DNA from: Paracoccaceae bacterium
GTDB lineage: Bacteria; Pseudomonadota; Alphaproteobacteria; Rhodobacterales; Rhodobacteraceae
DNA length: 40,073 nucleotides
Assembly: GCA_014239455.1 (NCBI GenBank)
Contig: JAAZYV010000028.1
Coordinates: 1 to 40,073 of the forward strand
Direction of reading: 5' to 3'
Part shown: positions 36,448 through 40,073 of the stretch, piece by piece
How positions within the stretch are numbered: position 1 is the stretch's first letter
Layout: each line of letters begins with the position of its first letter
Program-made: the position numbers and the translations under genes
The notes under the pieces: generated by a model
The model's database searches: none
Told to the model about the DNA's origin: nothing
Seen by the model: only the letters and a program-made list of their open reading frames with translations

Positions 36448-39400
36448 CTAATCGATCTCACTTACCCCAGTTAACTCCTCCTCACCCGCAGATTCCTTCA
36501 ATTCTTCTTCTAATCTTTTTTGCTCAACGATCTTGGCATCTCTATCAGAAGCTATTTTTCGAATATCTCTTGCCGCACCACCAGTCCCTGCAGGGATCAA
36601 ACGCCCGACGATTACATTTTCTTTAAGACCAATCAGTTTATCTCTTTTTCCCTGAGTTGAAGCTTCCGTTAGGACACGGGTGGTCTCCTGAAAGGATGCT
36701 GCAGATATAAAACTTCTCGTTTGTAAACTTGCTTTTGTTATACCAAGCAAGACCGGTCCACCTTTAGCCGGTTCGTGGCCTTTTTCTAGAGCTTTTTTAT
36801 TAATATCCTCAAACTCTACACGATCAACCTGTTCTCCCTTTAATAATACAGTTCCCCCACTATCAGAAATCTCCCATTTTTGTAACATTTGGCGAACAAT
36901 AACCTCAATGTGTTTATCATTTATCTTAACTCCTTGGAGTCTATAAACATCCTGCACCTCAGAAATCATATAGTCAGCTAAAGCCTCCACTCCTAAAATT
37001 GCAAGAATATCGTGGGGGGCTGGATTTCCATCCACGAGATTCTCTCCCTTTTTTATGAAATCTCCCTCATTCACTGGGATGTGCTTTCCTTTTGGTACTA
37101 GGTATTCGATTGGGTCTCCATCACCTTCTGGAGGTTCAATAGATAGTCTTAATTTATTCTTATAGTCTTTACCAAATCTTACATGACCATCTATTTGAGC
37201 TATAATTGCATGATCCTTAGGCCGTCTCGCTTCAAATAGTTCGGCAACCCTTGGTAAACCACCAGTGATATCCTTTGTCTTAGCTCCCTCTCTAGGGATC
37301 CTTGCTATTACATCTCCTGCACTAACTACATCACCATCTTCTACTGATAAAATTGCATCAACAGACATAGAATGTATCTCAGGGTTTCCGTTTTCTCGTC
37401 TCACAAGCTCACCTGTTTTGGCATCTGTAACAACTATTTCAGGCTTTAGCTCATTACCTTTTGGAGCAGACCTCCAATCGGACACAATGCGCTGTGCAAT
37501 TCCAGTGGCATCATCGGTGTCTTCCCTTAAAGATACTCCAGCAACAAGATCGATAAACTTCGCAACACCATTATTTTCTGCGATGATGGGCAGTGTATAA
37601 GGGTCCCATTCGAATAACTTTCGTCCTGGTTCGATTTCATCTCCTTCTTCAACGTACAATTTTGAACCAAATGCCACTTTATGAGTTGCTCTCTGGACAC
37701 CTTGTCCATCCTCAATCAAAATTTCCAAATTTCTACCCATTACAATTTTTTCTTTGGCTGAGTTTTCGATGAGGTTGGCATTTACTAATTTGACATGACC
37801 TCCATGGCTTGCTTCAATAAAAGATTGAGAGCCTCCTTGAGCAATACCTCCAATATGAAAAGTTCTCATAGTAAGTTGCGTACCAGGTTCCCCAATTGAC
37901 TGGGCCGCAATTATACCCACTGCTTCACCGGGATTCACTTTAGTACCTCTGGCTAAATCACGACCATAACATTGAGCACAAATTCCATCATCAGCAGAAC
38001 AAGTCAAAGCCGATCTAATTTTCACGCTCTGTAAATTAAATTTATCCATACTTTCTGACATTTTTTCATCTATGATAACCCCTTCTTTTACTAGGACTGA
38101 TTGATCTATAGGCGATACTATGTCAGCTGCAGCCACCCTTCCCAAAACTCTTTCAGAGAGCGGGGCCACTACATCTCCGTCATTAATAACAGCTGAAACT
38201 TGGATAAATGAATCTGTGCCGCAGTCTTCCTGTCTAATAATGCAGTCTTGAGCCACATCAACTAAACGACGAGTGAGATAACCGGAATTCGCTGTTTTCA
38301 AAGCTGTATCAGCTAACCCTTTTCTAGCGCCATGGGTAGAATTAAAGTATTCTAAAACGGTCAAACCTTCCTTAAAATTTGAAATGATAGGTGTTTCAAT
38401 TATCTCACCAGAAGGCTTCGCCATTAAACCACGCATCCCTCCCAGCTGCTTCATTTGAGCTGGTGAGCCTCTAGCACCAGAGTGAGACATCATGTAGACT
38501 GAATTCAATTGCTTTTCCGCATCTAACTGATCAGGTTGTACGGATGAAATTTCCTTCATCATCGCATTAGCAACCGAGTCTGAACAGTTCGACCATGCGT
38601 CAACCACTTTATTATACTTTTCTCCTTGAGTGATTAAACCATCCATATATTGTCTTTCAAACTCTTTTACCTGGTTCCTGGTATCATCAACGAGTTTCCA
38701 TTTTTTTTCAGGTATAACAATATCATCCTTGCCAAATGATATACCTGCTCTAAACGCTTCCCTAAAGCCAAGTTGCATTATTTGATCACAAAATATGACA
38801 GATTCCTTTTGTCCACAATGTCTATACACAGTATCAATTACTTCCCCAACCTCCTTCTTTCTCAACAACCTATTAATGATTTCAAAGGGAGCTTTATGAT
38901 TTTTTGGTAACAAGGCTCCTATTCTTAACCGACCTGGCGTAGTTTCAAATCTCTTATAAAATGTGAGGCCCTGTTCATCAATCTGGGGGAACCTAGCATG
39001 AATTTTTGTGTGAAGGGCCACAACCCCAAGCTCCATTGCATGTTCCACTTCGTCAACCGAAGCAAAGATCTTACCTTGTCCAACTTGCCCCTCGCTCTCC
39101 AAAGACACGTAATATAATCCTAAAACCATATCCTGAGAGGGCACAATTATAGGTTTCCCGTTGGCAGGTGACAAGACATTGTTAGTAGACATCATTAAAA
39201 CTCTGGCCTCCAACTGCGCTTCTAAACTTAACGGTATGTGAACAGCCATCTGGTCTCCATCAAAATCAGCATTAAAAGCCGAACACACAAGAGGATGTAG
39301 CTGAATGGCTTTGCCTTCTACCAAGATTGGTTCGAATGCTTGTATCCCCAACCTGTGCAAAGTAGGGGCACGATTCAGTAAAACTGGGTGCTCTCTAATA

Positions 39401-40073
39401 ACCTCTTCTAAAATGTCCCAGACCTCGGGTCTTTCTTTTTCAACAAGCTTTTTAGCTTGTTTCACTGTTGAAGAAAGGCCTTTGGCTTCTAAGCGTGAGT
39501 AAATGAATGGTTTGAATAATTCCAGAGCCATTTTTTTTGGTAAGCCACACTGATGCAACCTCAACTCTGGCCCTGTAACAATCACTGAGCGACCAGAAAA
39601 ATCAACCCTTTTTCCTAAAAGGTTTTGTCTAAACCTTCCTTGCTTACCCTTCAACATATCAGACAGTGATTTTAAGGGTCTTTTATTCCCACCAGTAATA
39701 ACCCTACCTCTCCTACCGTTGTCAAATAAGGCATCAACTGACTCCTGTAGCATTCTCTTTTCGTTACGGATTATTATGTCAGGAGCCCTAAGTTCAATGA
39801 GGCGCTTTAAACGGTTATTTCTATTTATAACTCTCCTGTATAAATCGTTTAAATCTGAAGTCGCAAAACGCCCACCATCTAACGGTACCAGTGGCCTTAG
39901 TTCCGGTGGAATGACTGGTATTACAGTGAGTATCATCCATTCTGGTCTATTGCCACCTTCAATGAAGTTTTCCACTAGCTTAAGACGCTTAATTATTTTC
40001 TTTGGTTTTAACTCACCTGTAGCTTCTGCAAGTTCTACTCTCAATTTCTCAGCTTCTGCTTCAAGATCAATAG
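36448..40073 (-). CDS. rpoC: RNA polymerase beta' subunit, C-terminal ~1207 residues (5' end outside window)
   Basis: The frame stays open to base 40073, so the first ~200 residues, including the N-terminal zinc ribbon, lie outside. The catalytic [12 protein letters not shown] is encoded with its three Asp at 39253-39267. The rudder region around [29 protein letters not shown], the bridge-helix and trigger-loop area ([24 protein letters not shown]), the second zinc site (CGTDS... and [11 protein letters not shown]) and the [28 protein letters not shown] block are intact. A charged tail ends the protein. It is separated from rpsL by 382 nt, the usual rpoBC-str order. Confidence 0.98.
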   Translation of the reverse strand, partial: IDLEAEAEKLRVELAEATGELKPKKIIKRLKLVENFIEGGNRPEWMILTVIPVIPPELRPLVPLDGGRFATSDLNDLYRRVINRNNRLKRLIELRAPDIIIRNEKRMLQESVDALFDNGRRGRVITGGNKRPLKSLSDMLKGKQGRFRQNLLGKRVDFSGRSVIVTGPELRLHQCGLPKKMALELFKPFIYSRLEAKGLSSTVKQAKKLVEKERPEVWDILEEVIREHPVLLNRAPTLHRLGIQAFEPILVEGKAIQLHPLVCSAFNADFDGDQMAVHIPLSLEAQLEARVLMMSTNNVLSPANGKPIIVPSQDMVLGLYYVSLESEGQVGQGKIFASVDEVEHAMELGVVALHTKIHARFPQIDEQGLTFYKRFETTPGRLRIGALLPKNHKAPFEIINRLLRKKEVGEVIDTVYRHCGQKESVIFCDQIMQLGFREAFRAGISFGKDDIVIPEKKWKLVDDTRNQVKEFERQYMDGLITQGEKYNKVVDAWSNCSDSVANAMMKEISSVQPDQLDAEKQLNSVYMMSHSGARGSPAQMKQLGGMRGLMAKPSGEIIETPIISNFKEGLTVLEYFNSTHGARKGLADTALKTANSGYLTRRLVDVAQDCIIRQEDCGTDSFIQVSAVINDGDVVAPLSERVLGRVAAADIVSPIDQSVLVKEGVIIDEKMSESMDKFNLQSVKIRSALTCSADDGICAQCYGRDLARGTKVNPGEAVGIIAAQSIGEPGTQLTMRTFHIGGIAQGGSQSFIEASHGGHVKLVNANLIENSAKEKIVMGRNLEILIEDGQGVQRATHKVAFGSKLYVEEGDEIEPGRKLFEWDPYTLPIIAENNGVAKFIDLVAGVSLREDTDDATGIAQRIVSDWRSAPKGNELKPEIVVTDAKTGELVRRENGNPEIHSMSVDAILSVEDGDVVSAGDVIARIPREGAKTKDITGGLPRVAELFEARRPKDHAIIAQIDGHVRFGKDYKNKLRLSIEPPEGDGDPIEYLVPKGKHIPVNEGDFIKKGENLVDGNPAPHDILAILGVEALADYMISEVQDVYRLQGVKINDKHIEVIVRQMLQKWEISDSGGTVLLKGEQVDRVEFEDINKKALEKGHEPAKGGPVLLGITKASLQTRSFISAASFQETTRVLTEASTQGKRDKLIGLKENVIVGRLIPAGTGGAARDIRKIASDRDAKIVEQKRLEEELKESAGEEELTGVSEID

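Overview
The window reads as a chromosome segment of an A+T-rich alphaproteobacterium. Three things point there: the rpmH-rnpA-yidD-ttcA-yidC-engB-argB run, an aapJQMP/bztABCD-type amino-acid transporter next to an ATP12 chaperone gene, and a contiguous str-S10-spc-alpha ribosomal cluster that lacks rpmJ and rpsD. SecY, L3 with a charged tail, and the ttcA position look most like Rhodobacterales from memory. That placement is inference; no search was run.

Positions 1-3451 are accessory DNA ending at a tRNA gene. The region holds the 3' end of a tyrosine recombinase, a membrane-anchored coiled-coil protein built on 63-bp tandem repeats, a gene-free stretch rich in nested inverted repeats, and a TPR-sulfotransferase gene. 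Two 80-nt direct repeats, aligned without gaps (about 69/80 identical by hand), each end exactly at a tRNA CCA end. One abuts the intact tRNA-Arg(TCG) at 3449-3525. The other abuts only an 18-nt tRNA-3'-end fragment resembling tRNA-Thr. I read this as two integrative-element borders lying in tandem.

Positions 3625-9567 are core genes: a TVP38/DedA-like membrane protein on the minus strand, then on the plus strand rpmH (too short for a length-filtered ORF search), rnpA, yidD, ttcA, yidC, engB and argB, closely packed with several overlaps. They link ribosome and RNase P biogenesis, membrane-protein insertion, tRNA thiolation, ribosome assembly and arginine synthesis.

Positions 9569-17636 (minus strand) hold a polar amino-acid ABC transporter (aapJ, hairpin, aapQ, aapM, aapP), preceded by a ~430-nt control region with a promoter-like sequence, then an ATP12-family F1 assembly chaperone, an RluC-type pseudouridine synthase and RarA.

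Positions 17712-36065 (minus strand, transcribed right to left) form an almost uninterrupted translation cluster: rpsL, rpsG, fusA, tuf, rpsJ, rplC, rplD, rplW, rplB, rpsS, rplV, rpsC, rplP, rpmC, rpsQ, rplN, rplX, rplE, rpsN, rpsH, rplF, rplR, rpsE, rpmD, rplO, secY, adk, rpsM, rpsK, rpoA, rplQ. Promoter-like sequences precede rpsL (36232-36260) and rpsM (20231-20258). The right edge is rpoC, cut at its 5' end.

The least explained part is the left island: the duplicated tRNA-abutting borders, the structured gene-free DNA at about 1800-1995 and the coiled-coil protein.
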